A stretch of DNA of 64,000 bases, from NCBI RefSeq assembly GCF_022376445.1, contig NW_025954991.1, positions 186,001 to 250,000 on the forward strand, given 5' to 3'. The position numbers and the translations under genes were made by a program. This DNA is from Fomitopsis serialis (Eukaryota > Basidiomycota > Agaricomycetes > Polyporales > Fomitopsidaceae). The notes beneath the pieces were generated by a model. The model was not told where the DNA came from and did no database searches. It saw nothing but the letters and a program-made list of their open reading frames with translations. The number at the start of each line of letters is the position of its first letter. Position 1 is the first letter of the stretch. This document shows positions 12,473 through 24,904 of the stretch, piece after piece.

Positions 12473-12966
12473 AAATGGATGCGAGCGATCTGCCGTAGGA
12501 GGATGGATGACCGCGTGCTACTCCGGCCTGTTGTACATTCATGTCGTACTAAGTACTAGCACCTGAAGTCGCTGGCTTCAAGATTATAGATCCAGTATTG
12601 ATAAGTACTGCTTCAACGTGGTCTCCATCTGTAGAGATCGAGAGAATCATACTTATGCAGCGTAGGCGATTTACAGAAGTCGGACGTCGACCATTGAGTT
12701 GAACCAGGGCTAGTTGAGCGTGCACGCCAATGTGATACAATCAGATATTGTTCCTAGTGTCTGTCATCTGTCACAGCAACAATTGTCTGAGCAGACATGA
12801 GGAACTGGAACAGAGTCGAAATTGCCAGTGACCAAGAAGGAAAGCGTGGCCCAGGCTTACATAATTCATTCCCGCCTGTGGCGCACGCCTTTGCGCGCGT
12901 CGAACTCCAGTCGCGCTTTCATCTCTTCTGCCACCTTCCTCGTCGCGTTCTGCGAAATCATCAACG

Positions 12967-15900
12967 ATGAGTGTAAGCTCGCGCGTCACTCAGGCATGCC
13001 CATCAGCTCACCATTATATCTACCAGACCCTCGACGTGCCAATGGAAGAAGACGTCCTCAGCGACGTGGTACCCAGTAATATAGTCTCACGTCAGGTTGG
13101 TGTCCATGTGTCGTTTCAAGAACAAAAGGCTCAGACACTGTCACAATTTTAGCAAAGTGAGGGCGGAGAGAGTGAGTATGACGACGAGGCCCAAGAGGAG
13201 GTGCCGGATGTGGATGAAATTCAGAGCGAAGATGAGGACAGGGTAAGTGCCGGAGCTCAAATCGCAGTCTAACGCGTTCAGTGTAGTCTGACGCGTTTCC
13301 TTTGCTGCAGGGCGAGGGAAGCAGCGCGCAGTCACCATCCAAGTCAGCTCGCGCACAAGCGGCTGTCGAGCGAAAGCAGAAGCGGAGGGTTGAAGAGGAC
13401 AAGTTGCACGTGAAACGACAAGCAATGGACAAGGCTAAGGTAGGCATTTCATTCTCCATCTAAGACCGTTCTGCTCATGGTGCACAGATCTCCGATGCTG
13501 TCAAGCGATACTCGTATCTACTCGGGCAGACCGAGCTATTCAAGCATTTCGTAGACATCAAGGTAAGATTGCTTGTAGTGGCTAAGTGATGTATACATAC
13601 TCAATCCCTACCCAGAAAGCACGCGACCCCGAGTATGCTGCAATGCTGGATGCTCAACCTAAGCCGAAAGGCAGGGGTCGTAAGAAAGCGGTGTACGTGG
13701 TTCACGTTCTTCACATGCACTGAAGTCATGAATTCATATGTTACATCACAGAGACAATAATGCTCGCCACCGGAAATCAGAGAAGGAGGAGGATGAGGAA
13801 TTGCTCAAGGGAGGCGAGATGGCTGCGGACGGCGATGACCAGCCCTTTGTATTCGAGGAATCCCCGAGTTGTGAGTGTACTGTTACGAGCCTTACGCACC
13901 CGTGCTGACTCCTTCACCAGATGTCAAAGGAAAAATGCGGCCATACCAGCTGCAGGGACTCAACTGGATGGTCTCTCTGCATCACAATGGCCTGAATGGT
14001 ATCCTTGCAGACGAGATGGGTTTGGGAAAGACGTTGCAGACCATCTCTTTCCTGGGCTATCTGAAGCACTATCGCAATACCGTTGGCCCACACTTGGTGG
14101 TCGTCCCGAAATCAACGCTGCAGAATTGGTCGCGCGAATTCGAAAGATGGACGCCTGATGTCAATACCGTGCTATTGACGGGTTCCAAGGAAGAGCGGGC
14201 GGCGCTCATTACAAACAGGCTTATTCCGCAGGACTTCCATGTGCTCATCACGTCGTACGAAGTCTGTCTCATTGAGAAGTCTGCGCTGAAGAAGTTCTCA
14301 TTCGAGTACATCATCATCGACGAGGCGCACCGTATCAAGAACGTGGACTCCATCCTGTCGCAGATAGTCCGCTCCTTCCTCTCGCGAGGGCGTCTGCTCA
14401 TACAGGAACACCTCTGCAAAACAACATGAAGGAACTCTTCGCGTTGTTGAACTTCATTTGCCCAGAAATCTTTTCCGACTACGCCGATCTCGAGAGCTTC
14501 CTGCATAAGGACGACACGGAAGCAGATGAAGACGATGCGAAGAGCAAGAAGGTCGTGGAGGCGTTGCACAAGATTCTGCGGCCCTTCCTACTGCGTCGCG
14601 TCAAGAGTGATGTCGAGAAAAGCCTGCTGCCTAGTAAGTGAATCAGCAATATCATCCCGTGTCTTGTAGGTGACTGACCCATATGATGTAGAAAAGGAAA
14701 TCAACATCTATGTCGGTCTCACGGAGATGCAGCGGAAATGGTATCGTTCCGTCTTGGAGAAGGATATCGATGCTGTGAATGGTAGGCACCACTCGGGTTT
14801 TCGGCCATTTAGTTTTTTATTTATTTAACTCACGAGCTCTTAGGTCTGACGGGCAAGAAGGAAGGCAAGACGCGGCTGATGAACATGGTCATGCAACTGC
14901 GCAAAGTCACTTGTCATCCTTACCTATTCGACGGAGCAGAACCTGGTCCACCATATACAACCGACGAGCACCTTGTCGAGAACTGCGGGAAAATGGTCAT
15001 TCTGGACAAGCTGCTGAAGTCCATGAGGGCCAAGGGTTCGCGCGTCCTCATCTTTAGTCAGATGAGCCGGATGCTCGATATTCTCGAGGACTATTGTCTA
15101 TTTCGCGGATACAGTACGTCCCTTGTGATGATCCGTTCTGTTGATTTTCCTGATGGGATCTACAGAGTATTGTCGTATCGACGGTGGCACTGCTCATGAG
15201 GATCGTATTGTCGCGATTGACGAGTACAACAAACCTGACAGCGAGAAGTTCATCTTCCTTCTGACCACCCGTGCTGGAGGTCTTGGTATCAACCTGACGA
15301 CTGCCGACGTCGTTGTACTCTACGATAGCGACTGGAACCCTCAAGCTGATCTCCAGGCCATGGACCGCGCTCACCGTATTGGCCAGACGAAGCAAGTCTA
15401 CGTCTTCCGTTTCATCACTGAAGGCAGTGTTGAGGAACGTATGCTCGAGCGTGCAGCTCAGAAGCTGCGCTTGGATCAGCTCGTCATCCAGCAAGGTCGG
15501 ACGCAGTCCACCAAAGGTATGTCGTGATACAGTGCTGCTGAGCACCCGTCCTCACCCATACACAGCCGCCAACAAGGAAGAACTGCTGGATATGATCGCA
15601 CACGGCGCCGAGCAGATAGTGAACTCTTCGGATGAGTGAGTGGATTGTCGCTGTAGTACGATACGTCACTTACGTTGTGTGCTAGTCTCATGATTAACGA
15701 CGACATCGACGCCATCATCCAGCGTGGAGAAGCACGCACGACCGAGTTGAATAGCAAGTACGAGGTTCTCACTTTCGACGATCTGAGTAACTTCAAGTCG
15801 GAGGCTTCCGTACAACAGTGGGAGGGCGAAGACTTCCGGGCAGGAGTGAGTATCCCTCGTTTGATCAGCGATTCTCCGTGGCTGACTCTCATTGTAGCAG

Positions 15901-17287
15901 AGGAAGACGCTGCAGTTCAACCCTCTGTCGCTGTCGAAGCGTGAACGCAAGCTCAACTACTCGGTCGACGGCTACTTTAAGGATGCCATGCGTGCAGGTC
16001 CGTCGAAAACGGAGAAGGCACCAAAGATCCCGCGTGCCCCGAAGCAGATTCAACTGTATGTTTCGTTTGAAGTCGTCCTTCAGGGGACCCGTCTAATATG
16101 GCTTGCTCGTCTTAGTCAGGACTTCCAGTTCTTCCCCCCTCGGTTAGCTGAGCTTCAAGAGCAGGAGTTGGCGGCACACAAGGTTAGTATCTCATCAATG
16201 TCGAGTGAACCCGTCCTGATGTATTGGGTTGTAGAGAGCAAATGAGATCCCAGCCACTCTTCGTGAGCCCGCTGGTCCAGAGGATACTCCTGAGAAGCTT
16301 GAAGCCGAGCGACAAGCAGCTCAGGAGTACATTGATAACGGTAAGCTTTCATTGTGCCGTAGACTGTACTGACACTGATGAGACGCTTTGTTCAGCGGAG
16401 CCTCTGACTGAGGAACAGCTCGCTGAGAAGGAAGAGTTAATTGCGAAAGGCTTTGAGGACTGGAGCAGACGTGACTTCCAGCAGTTCATTCGTGCGCTGG
16501 AGACATACGGGTGGTGAGTTGCCATAGCCAGACCTTCTCGCGCAGGCTGGCCAACATTCTTTGTAGGACCGATAACTACGAACTACTGGCATCCGAGATC
16601 CAGGACAAGACTCCTGACGATGTGGCTAGATACTATCCTATCTTCAAGAAGAAGTGGAAAGAGCTCGCCGGTACGCATCATCCTTGAGTTGATCAGACTT
16701 GTTGAATTCACAAATGATACAGAGTATCCACGCGTCAAAGCTCGCCTCGAGGAGGGTGAGGCCAAGCGGAACAAGCGATCAAACTTGGAGGCTCTTCTTT
16801 CCAAGAAGATTGCTTCTGTCCGGTATCCTATGCAGGAACTAGAGCTCAACTACCCACCACGAAGGGCAAAGTCTACTCTGAGGAGGAAGACCGATACCTG
16901 CTCTGTCGCCTCAATCACTACGGCATGCGTGCAGACGATGTCTATGAGATGATCAAGAAGGACATCACCGAGTTCCCTGTCTTCCGGTTCGACTGGTTCT
17001 TTAAGAGCCGTAGTCCGCAAGAGCTGCAGCGGAGATGTAACACTTTGCTGGGCATGATCGAGAAGGAGGCAGAGGTGAAACAGGCCGAGGAGGTCAAGAC
17101 GAAGAGCCTCAAGAGCAAGGTTTGTCCAGCCGCCACCTACATGTTGGGCATGACTGACTGATGCTATGTATAGAAGCGGGGCATTGAGGACGTACAGAAG
17201 GCAGAGGGAGACACTAGGTCGTCGACGCCTGCTAGTACCGCTAATGCTGCACCAGCGAAGCGTGCGTACAAGAAGCGGAAGACATGA
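12967..17287 (+). CDS. ISWI: ISWI-type chromatin remodelling ATPase
   Basis: SNF2-family ATPase that slides and spaces nucleosomes. The long acidic N-terminus leads to the ATPase: [20 protein letters not shown], Walker A in [17 protein letters not shown] box in [13 protein letters not shown], and the second lobe with [20 protein letters not shown] and [18 protein letters not shown]. Behind it lie the HAND/SANT/SLIDE parts typical of ISWI ([66 protein letters not shown]) and a Lys/Arg-rich tail. More than ten short introns. Two one-base gaps break the frame: at 14401/14402 inside motif III (expected [11 protein letters not shown]) and at 16855/16856 (NYP-TTKGK). Both are third-position losses (Ile AT?, Pro CC?), so the gene is probably intact in the organism. 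ISW1 versus ISW2 cannot be decided here. The ATG at 12967 is the likely start. Confidence 0.92.
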
Positions 17288-17477
17288 AGTTTCACTCTTT
17301 GCGACCGCGTCCTTGGATTCCCTTTTTGTCTAGCCATAACATAGAATACTGTACATGACACTGTTATTATGAGTTGTATGAGATGCATGCTCGGGGGCTG
17401 CGTTTGGTCGTGTGGGCGGTATCCATCTGTTCCGCGCCCGATGTGGCGGTTCGCGTCAAAAGTAACTCGTCCATAAC

Positions 17478-18867
17478 CATGTCGGCTCAAGTTGCCTTGC
17501 CAGGTGACTTCGGCGCAGACACGCCTCCGCCATATAGTGAGAACGTCCCCCACAACCTGCGTCGAGCCACCGCCCGTCTTCAATTCCCGCCCTCATATGT
17601 CGTCGTCGGCATATATAGACTCTTCACGGATAGGAATCTGTTTGTCCCAGCATGGAAGAAGTGCCAGCATGGAGTCGTGAGAGGTCTGGGAGTTGGGTTG
17701 GTGTGGGTGCGTCGTCCAACCTCCTCACATCATGTTCGGATTGTTGACAGGTATGGTCACGGTCATTGTAGGCAGTATCGACCTTCAAGCTTCAGCGTTG
17801 GATCATAGAACGTTTCTACATGAAGTTCGTGGGTGGTTCGCACCGTTAGCAACTCGGAGTCGCATTCCTTACAACCTTGTTCGCAACAGTTCTCCTCGAG
17901 TTCTGGGTCTCTCGACTACGGGACGACGTTGGGGTCGTACGTGCCCTTTGATCTACGTACATGTGCGTATGCTACCTCGCGTGCTTGACTGCCGCTCATG
18001 AGCATCATATTCCAGTCGCCACGTTCTTCTTCGTGGCCACGCAAGTTTCTGGCATCGTCACATATTTCGTCTCTCATGGTCTCCGCGTTGCACGAGAGCG
18101 AGCATACAACCAAACCATCGAGTCCAGGAATAAGGGGCCGGACTTCTGGCATCCGTACGTGGAGGAGTGGGACAATCCTCCTACAGTAAGCAAGAGCGTT
18201 GGGGTCACCATATCCTGAGTGGTACTTTGGGAAGGTTTGCCATCAGACGTGAGTGTCATCTAATACATTGCCCGTGTTCAGCGAGGCTGATCGTTCTGCG
18301 TGACTGTCTGTAGTACTCTTCTTGCATTTGAAATTGTCCCACTTGTGGGCATGGCCATTCTGCCTGGTTCCGTGCTCTTGGCACGGCTCGTTACCTCCAC
18401 AAGCCAGTAAGTGAGGAGCACTATGTGATGAGAAGCTTGTTTAGATTGACCCTTGCACCACTAGTACTTCCAAGCGAAGGGTATGACCACGGAACAGGTG
18501 TCCATCTTCATGGAGGAGCGCAAGTGGGACTACAGAGGTGCGAGAATCAAGCTCGTGGGCTTCCTTGCTATGCTCACACCATGATGGCGCCCGGCAGCGT
18601 TCGGCTTCGTCGCAGCTCTTCTTGAGCGCATTCCGCTCCTCGGACTGGTATTCTCGGTATCGAATCGCATTGGCGCTGCTATGTGGGCTGTCGGTACGTT
18701 CCTTTACTGGTTGTCTCACATTTGTCAAGGAACGTGTTGGTTCTTACGCCGGTGCCGTATCGTTAGATCTTGAGAAACGACAGCATTATGTGGCTGAGAT
18801 GAGAATACCTCCGGGAAGCAAATCGAACCAAGTGAAGCTCATTGAACGCTCACTATTGTACTTGTAA
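17478..18867 (+). CDS. EI24/LDS-RRT8-like multipass membrane protein
   Basis: The N-terminus (MSAQVALPGDFGADTPPPYS) is soluble. It is followed by PPSYVVVGIYRLFTDRNLFV and KCQHGVVRG, which I remember from fungal proteins of the EI24/CysZ-like group (yeast RRT8/LDS1/LDS2, lipid-droplet and spore-wall associated). Hydrophobic segments include ATFFFVATQVSGIVTYFVS and LLLAFEIVPLVGMAILPGS. Near the end FVAALLERIPLLGLVFSVSN then DLEKRQHYV are family landmarks. Several short introns (for example 18538-18605) remove an apparent in-frame stop. One base is missing at 17922/17923 (GG? of Gly in GLSTTGTTLG), after which TLGSYVPFDLRT reads cleanly. Function in this fungus is unknown; family assignment is from memory. 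Confidence 0.65.
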
Positions 18868-19479
18868 AGCGACTGGCGATGCAAATGCGATGTCACTCAG
18901 ATCGGACGTTGTGAAGCTGTTGCGGCGTTTGACACACAGTCGTTTGCAGCCCAGCTGCGCTAACTCGCTTCGTGCTTATCATGCCATCATCCTGCCGCGG
19001 TACAGTACTGAAACGCCCAATCGTCTTTCTAGAGAGTCGTCACAGGCCTGATGGAAACCATGCACTGCGCTCGTGCCCTCTGGCGTACCCTCGGATATGG
19101 CTTAGTATCAGATATACTGTTGTGGTAACCCCATTGAAACCGGTCGCTTTCGCGTCCCGCCTTACTCAAACACGGCGGCTTGGCACTTCAAGGCTACAGG
19201 TGAGCTGGCTGAGCTGCCATCTCATGTTATGTACCGTTCACTTCACCATAAGGGCTCAACCGTCCGTATGCATCCGTCGTGAAATGCATATGAAGTTGGC
19301 CCTGTGATTGGAATGATGCGGCTCGTTCTGCTGCATGGTACAGAGTGTACCACCCGGGGAGGTCCTACAGCCGCTGAAGAACATCGCTTGTGTCCTGTGC
19401 TTCTAGCGTCCTCCTGAGGTATATGAGGTTCCAGTCAGACGAACAGGAGGTCTCACACATACTGCCCTGCGCATACGTT
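18868..19479. other. Intergenic region upstream of the O-methyltransferase
   Basis: No conserved coding sequence, RNA gene or repeat recognised. Holds the 3' flank of the membrane-protein gene and the likely promoter of the methyltransferase. Confidence 0.35.
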
Positions 19480-21136
19480 ATGTCGCTGGCTGGAAGATCG
19501 AGAACTCCGCGCCCTGGTCCACCTGATAACGACGCCTCCGAGGTGGTCATCCAGGAGTGGCAAGCAGGAGCAAAGAACTCACCATCGATCCATCGACTTC
19601 GCTTCTCCCCTCTCCCGAGCTGTTCGATGCAAGGAGGAGCCTATTGGGTGCCTGCGGCATGGTCTCGGACATCGTCGCTGAGCCACAACACCGTCTTATG
19701 GAGATAGCCTCTGAATACTACATATCACGGGCTCTGCATGTGGCAGCGGAAGGTCGCATTGCCGATTACTGTCGGATGCAGACCAGCGGAAGGCATGCAT
19801 GTCAAGGACATCGCTGAAAAGGCTGGCGTTGACCAGCGGAAACTGGGTACGTGCCCTCTGACGTGTTCGATCGCCTCACGCTGACTACTGGATAGCGAGA
19901 GTGCTTCGCGCTCTTTCCTCCGTGCATGTGTTCAAGGAGGTCAAGGAGCTTCAATTCGCCAACAGCTGGACGTCACAGGCGTTGCTGGTAACGATGCACT
20001 GAGATGCTGGCTCTTGACTAAGTATGCCGCCCGTTTCCATCAGACTATGGACACTCACAGCGCCCGAACATATTTGCAGCGGATTAGAAGTTTACACCGC
20101 ATCAGAAGGTTTACTTAGAGTCCTCTTCGATCCAGCGCGCAAGGCGTCCCATTCACTCCATGATACGGCCTTCAACGAGGCACATCACACGAAGTTGACC
20201 TTCTGGGAATTCCTCGAACAAGGAGAGGAACAGCAAGATGGGACTGTGAAACCTCGACGTGGGCTGGAGATATTCAGTCTTGCCATGTTAGGCGGTGGAC
20301 GTGTTCACGCGCCTCCATTGTACGCGGGTACGTGTGTCACCACTTTCTTGGTCGACAACCCCCGGGCGCTCACAATTCGACTGCGCAGACTATCCTTGGG
20401 GTGCACTCGGTTCTGCGACTGTAGTGGACGTGGGAGGAGGCGTAGGTAGGTTCAAGCTTTCCTCGCCCCAAGAGTAAGACATGACCTATCTCTGTAGGCG
20501 GGATGTGCCTAGAGCTGGCGAAGAGATATCCGGAACTCAAATTCGTTCTCCAAGACAGGCCGCCCGTGATAGAGAAGGCCAAGGCTGTATGGCAACGCGA
20601 ACTACCAGAAGCCATAGAGTCGCAGCGTATATCGTTCATCGAGCACGACTTCTTCACAAAACAGCCTGTCAAAGGCGCCGAAGTTTACTTTATGCGCAAT
20701 GTCCTGTGAGTCCCGCGGAAAGCGCCGCTGTTCTGATGTTTATAAACACCTTGCGCGCAGTCACGACTGGCCAGATGATGAGTCTTGCACGATCTTCAAG
20801 CACCTTCACGACGCCATGGGCCCCAACTCTCGCATCCTGACTGCCGACCAAGTCATCCATACTACGATAGGCTCGAAGTACCTCAAGTCCGCCCCGTCAC
20901 CATTGCCAGCCAACTACGGATACGCACATCAACTGGCTCATATCCGGGACATGAACATGATGACGCTATTCAATGCCAAGGAACGCACGCCGGAGGATCT
21001 GGACGAGTTGGCACAGCGGGTGTCGTTGAAGGTGGCGAAGGTATGGGAATGCCGCGGCATGTTGTCGATCACGGAGATGAGGAGGCAGGAGGACGTCGCG
21101 GTTGTGGCTACGGCCCTGCCGTCAATGGACAAATGA
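19480..21136 (+). CDS. SAM-dependent O-methyltransferase (COMT-like)
   Basis: Class I O-methyltransferase of the plant COMT/fungal sterigmatocystin-OMT type (PF00891), probably methylating a phenolic or other secondary metabolite. An N-terminal dimerisation helix (ELRALVHLIT then SEVVIQEWQAG) is followed by a winged-helix part (GMHVKDIAEKAGVDQRKL, ARVLRALSSVHVFKEVK), then SAM motif I VVDVGGGVG, DRPPVIEKAK, the catalytic-His loop LHDWPDDES and MLSITEMRRQED near the C-terminus. Introns lie near 19850, 20022-20079, 20328-20388, 20445-20500 and 20708-20760. At least five single bases are missing, all at third codon positions: 19533, 19571, 19774, 19788 and 19986. Two more near 19485-19490 would join the ATG at 19480 to the frame. 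With them supplied in thought, the domain is complete, so decay is unlikely. No neighbouring polyketide or peptide synthase gene is visible. Confidence 0.82.
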
Positions 21137-21622
21137 CTGCATGAGATAGGAAATTGAACTCTAAGCAGGTATGACGAAGTCAGTAAACATGGTCTACTTA
21201 GGCGTACCGCAAGCCGCGAGTTGTACAGTATAACGTACCAACTTGGCCATGTGCCCGTACGCTCTTCGACGTTGTCATATGCCGTCTGCCGCCCATGATG
21301 CGCCCTTGGTGAACCGGACCATGTGTCTCAGATGATCCATATGGATCGTTTTCTACTGCCCAGGGCATTATCCAGAGAGGGAAACTCATGCTATATTCGG
21401 CATCGGACATTACAGACGACCGTGCCTGGACCCCCTTGCGGGATCTTACGACAGCGCGCTACTTGGGCTTGTTGTACAAGAACACAACAGCGCGCAGGTG
21501 TAGGAACGGACTTCCCCCAGCAGTGTTTGTTCCCTGCGGACGCTTCAAAGTAAGGGTTTTGTTAAACGCACAGGACATTTCGTCTGACTTGCTTTCTGTT
21601 GAACTTCAGATTATCAAGAGCC
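21137..21622. other. Intergenic and leader intron of F-box gene 1
   Basis: Mostly unrecognised. The last part holds a leader intron beginning gtaaggg near 21551 and ending in ttcag at 21610, twelve bases before the ATG. This matches the leader-intron layout of the other F-box paralogues in the window. Confidence 0.5.
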
Positions 21623-23301
21623 ATGGGCGTCGAGACTCTCAACGAGGACACACTTACTCTCGTTGTCTCATACCTGGGGTCCGTGGATGCGCATAGGCTG
21701 TCCTCCACTGCACGACTGTTCCACGGTGTCGCCAGAGTGCATGCGCTGAAAGATGTGACGATCCACTCTTTCCCGAAAGTCATCAAGTTCTGCGACTACA
21801 TGCTCCAAGACGGGCGTGACCGCTTGTCTTCGCTGCGCGCACTTAGGATCCAATGCTTCGTAGAAAACGAGCACCGGTTAGCTCAACAGGAGCCTCGCTT
21901 TCATCAACACTCGGAAGGCGAGTACAGAGCCGGAGCGGGCCTCCTTGCGGACCTGTTGCAGGAAATCCCCGACCTTCGAGTCCTGGTCCTGCACCAGGCG
22001 GAAGTGTGGATGATGTACGAACGGCGCATCGTCACGGTCGTCTCCGCTATGCGCCGTTTGGACGAACTCGGGCTCACGGACATCGGCCCACAGGTCTCGG
22101 ACACACTGCACAGTCTTCAGAGTGCGCCGCGCAAGCTCGCCCTCGCCGACGCCGTCCAATGGTCGCTCCCACACAACTCAGTCCCACATATGTGGCGGCT
22201 CGATGGCGCGAATCTGTCCTTCCCGAGCGTACGATCCCTGTTGATCCGGGCCCCGCACCACCTGCCCGCTGCGCCCGACCTCGCGCGCATCTTCCCAAAC
22301 ACGCGCGAGCTGGACTTCGGGGAGCTGCACACGACGCACTTTCCGGTCCTCTTTGGGCCCCAGCCGCCACACGCGAGGTTAGTCGATTGGCCGTCACTAG
22401 AAGTCGTCCGCGCCACCGGATTCGCGCTCAAGTGGTGGAAGAACGCGCATCCGGTTCATTGTCTCGAGCTGCTCAGCCCGTTAAGGAAGATGGACAATAG
22501 CTCAGTCGGCGTCAGGCAGCTGAACCCAGCCGCGGAGCGCGACGACGCCCTGATGGCTGTGGCAAACGTCCAGCCGGTCGCGCTGATAGCGATTTTGAGT
22601 ACCAGACTGGGTGACAGATACCTCAGGCAGCTCTTCACGAAGACGCGGCGCCTGCGATACGTCTCCGCGGAGATCTGGGATGTCCATAGGTTCGAGACCT
22701 GGCTACCTGACCTAAACAAGTGGTGGGTGAGTGTGCGATGCGGTAACTGCGGTGTGGGCATTGATCACTGACCCTGCAAGCCAGAGTCTCGTCCGTGGCA
22801 CTTTCTCTCGATATCCGCCCATCGTGTGCCTGAAAGTGCGCTGCTCCGTGTTGAGAGAGCCACTCCCTCGAAGCGACACCGAGCAGACGGGATCGGACCC
22901 CACTGGTGCGCCAGCGACCTACGCAGAAGCTCTCGAGGCCATCCTCGCCGCGTTGCCTGAATGGGCGACTTCCGTCCCGACGCTTCGCTACGTGTCGCTC
23001 GATCTGCGGTCAACATCGCCAGCCTTGAAGGATCATCGTAGAATGACCGCCATTGGAAATGGCATACCGCGACCTGAGGTATGGACCGCTGGTATTTACT
23101 CAAGTGTTATGGAGACTGAGCCTGTGTCAGGACGACAAATCGGCGAAAGACGAGAATCTACACTGGTGGCAGATTGAGGGTGATGGGGACGGCCGAGTGG
23201 CACAATTGCTCGCACCTGCACAGGGAGAACGAATCGCTGCATTCCTCTGTTCATCGCGGTATGATTGGCAGACTGACCTTGATGCGCAGCCGATCGTTTG
23301 A
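21623..23301 (+). CDS. F-box protein, family member 1 of the 21-31 kb array
   Basis: Likely SCF substrate adaptor. The start at 21623 (MGVETLNEDTLTLVVSYLGS) is chosen because the F-box begins within a few residues of the Met in all paralogues; an in-frame ATG at 21599 lies within the leader intron. Exon 1 (21623-22726) contains the F-box and a degenerate leucine-rich region (LLADLLQEIPDLRVLVLHQA, LARIFPNTRELDFGELH) and ends at LNKWW directly before gtgagt. Exon 2 (about 22786-23078) starts SLVRGTFSRYPP and contains TLRYVSLDLR. A further intron of about 52 nt (23079-23130) leads to the last exon with NLHWWQIEG and GERIAAFLCSSRYDW. No missing base is needed. Its substrate is unknown. It is the most divergent of the plus-strand copies. 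Confidence 0.8.
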
Positions 23302-23521
23302 ATTCTGACAGTCAGTCTGCGATTGACATAGCTGGTCTAGGAGGGCGAAGGGCGGAGGGACACATTGAATGGCCGTTGCTTGCACCGCGACTGGTGGTGC
23401 ATGCGGCCCATTGGCAGGGTGCGTTACCAATATGCGACCTCACATGGATTGCTGCAGGTTCCTTGTGCATATCTTACAGTAACGACGCCAAATCCGCTGA
23501 TACGTGGTCCAATGCCTTCGG

Positions 23522-24073
23522 TTAGGACATGTTCCCGAGTCTCTTCGCCATTTCTTGGTCTGCACGCGGGTCCTCTCCGGCATGATTCTCGACCCAGCGG
23601 TCATCCTGTAGCTTGGCTGCCTCCATCTTGTGGGCAGCGTCGGCGGTCTTCTCTGCCGCAATGCCTGTGCGGGTCCGTCAGCATATTGGCACATGCGTGT
23701 GATGCAGCGTCCTCAACTCACCTCCTTCCCTCTGCACATATGCAGCCTCACGGTTCAGCTTGTCCACAAGCCTGTCTTCGTCGACAGCTCCCGCCGGCGC
23801 AGGGTGGACGGCGTCATGCACCTCTTGGCCGGACAGAGGGTCCCCTGAGATCGCTGAGGCATAGTTTGCTGCGGCTGTATGCGCCGTGCATTAGCGTCTG
23901 AACATCATCGATCTAAGGTACACGGAGTACTGACCACTCTGTGTCTTCGCTGCTGCAGAATACTTGTGCACTGTCCCCGGGAGGAGATTGGGATTGTTGA
24001 CGTCGTCGCGGGCGTGTTTATCCGACTCTACAGCCTTTATTTCTGAGAGCGTCTGGAGGCGTTCGTCGGACAT
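23522..24073 (-). CDS. Small conserved orphan protein
   Basis: A short three-exon gene on the opposite strand to the flanking F-box genes. Read from the ATG at 24073 it begins MSDERLQTLSEIKAVESDKH and continues NNPNLLPGTVHKYSAAAKTQ. After an intron of about 65 nt comes NYASAISGDPLSGQEVHDAV and LVDKLNREAAYVQREGG. After a second short intron comes IAAEKTADAAHKMEAAKLQD, and it ends QEMAKRLGNMS at a TAA (23522-23524). About 135 residues, hydrophilic and helical, with no membrane segment or known motif. The splices are canonical and keep one frame, which argues for a real gene. I do not recognise a named family; similar small proteins may occur in other agaricomycetes. Confidence 0.72.
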
Positions 24074-24410
24074 GTCGAGGTGTAAAAAAGCAATTGAATC
24101 GTAGCGAGAGAGATGCGGGAGCAAGGAGAGTGCTTGTCAGTGTCACGCTCGTCCAAGTCGTCCGCCATAGCCCCAGCGGAAACGAACGTCATCAATGGCG
24201 ACGTGACGACGGTGCGTTGAGGAGGAGCTTGCAGACGCCCGCTGAAGGCTGTGACAGCTATTCGCCACAAAGCACATGCCTGTGACATGTCGCGTTCGAC
24301 CAACGGATCGAATCCGGCTTATTACTTAGATTTTGTGTCTGTCATGCCACGGTGTCCTTTAGGTGCCTCAGTCTAACACGTCGCGACTTTGTCGCGACTC
24401 GCGTTTGATT
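24074..24410. other. Intergenic
   Basis: Upstream region of the minus-strand orphan gene and flank of the repeated F-box unit. No coding, RNA or repeat feature was recognised. Confidence 0.35.
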
Positions 24411-24904
24411 ATCTCGAGTTGTTCGCGCAGTCATATCGAGGCAACAGCGGAGGCGCTGGGGTGTGGGCAAATGGCGCGGTACGATCAAGCGACAGGGATA
24501 GCCTGAGAGTGCGTACAGTCTCGACCGCGTCACTTGTACCGTACCGTGACGCTCACATCTCCGAGTCAGAGGGAGGCTACTCTCATACTTAGCATCTACG
24601 CGTTCCGAGTGGTGAGTAGATAAGCTTACCTGTCTATTCACATTCTAACTTAAGTACAGAAGATTGATAGCGAATCGGCGGCCAGTACCAGTGTGGAATG
24701 ATGTCTCTTCGATGATCAGCTGATCTTGGCCGCGCATGTGCGTCTCGCGAATCGTTTGGGTCCGAGTGTGTCCATTGTCCGCCGGCCAGTTTCCGACACT
24801 AGCTACCTCGATTGACCATTCGACGGTGAGTCTTGATCCAAGTCTACAGCGAAACACCCGGACTGACGGTACTACTAGGCCCTACATCGTCGTTGACAGC
24901 GAGG

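Noticed and set aside
18538..18605. In-frame TGA in the EI24/LDS-like gene (after ...GFLAMLTP)
   Set aside because: The stretch is a canonical intron (gtgcga to ggcag). Its removal gives DYRAFGFVAALLE, the expected family sequence.
19480..21136. Calling the O-methyltransferase a pseudogene because of frame changes
   Set aside because: All frame changes are repaired by one base at a third codon position, and all motifs including the catalytic His loop are present. The pattern is shared by unrelated genes in the window.
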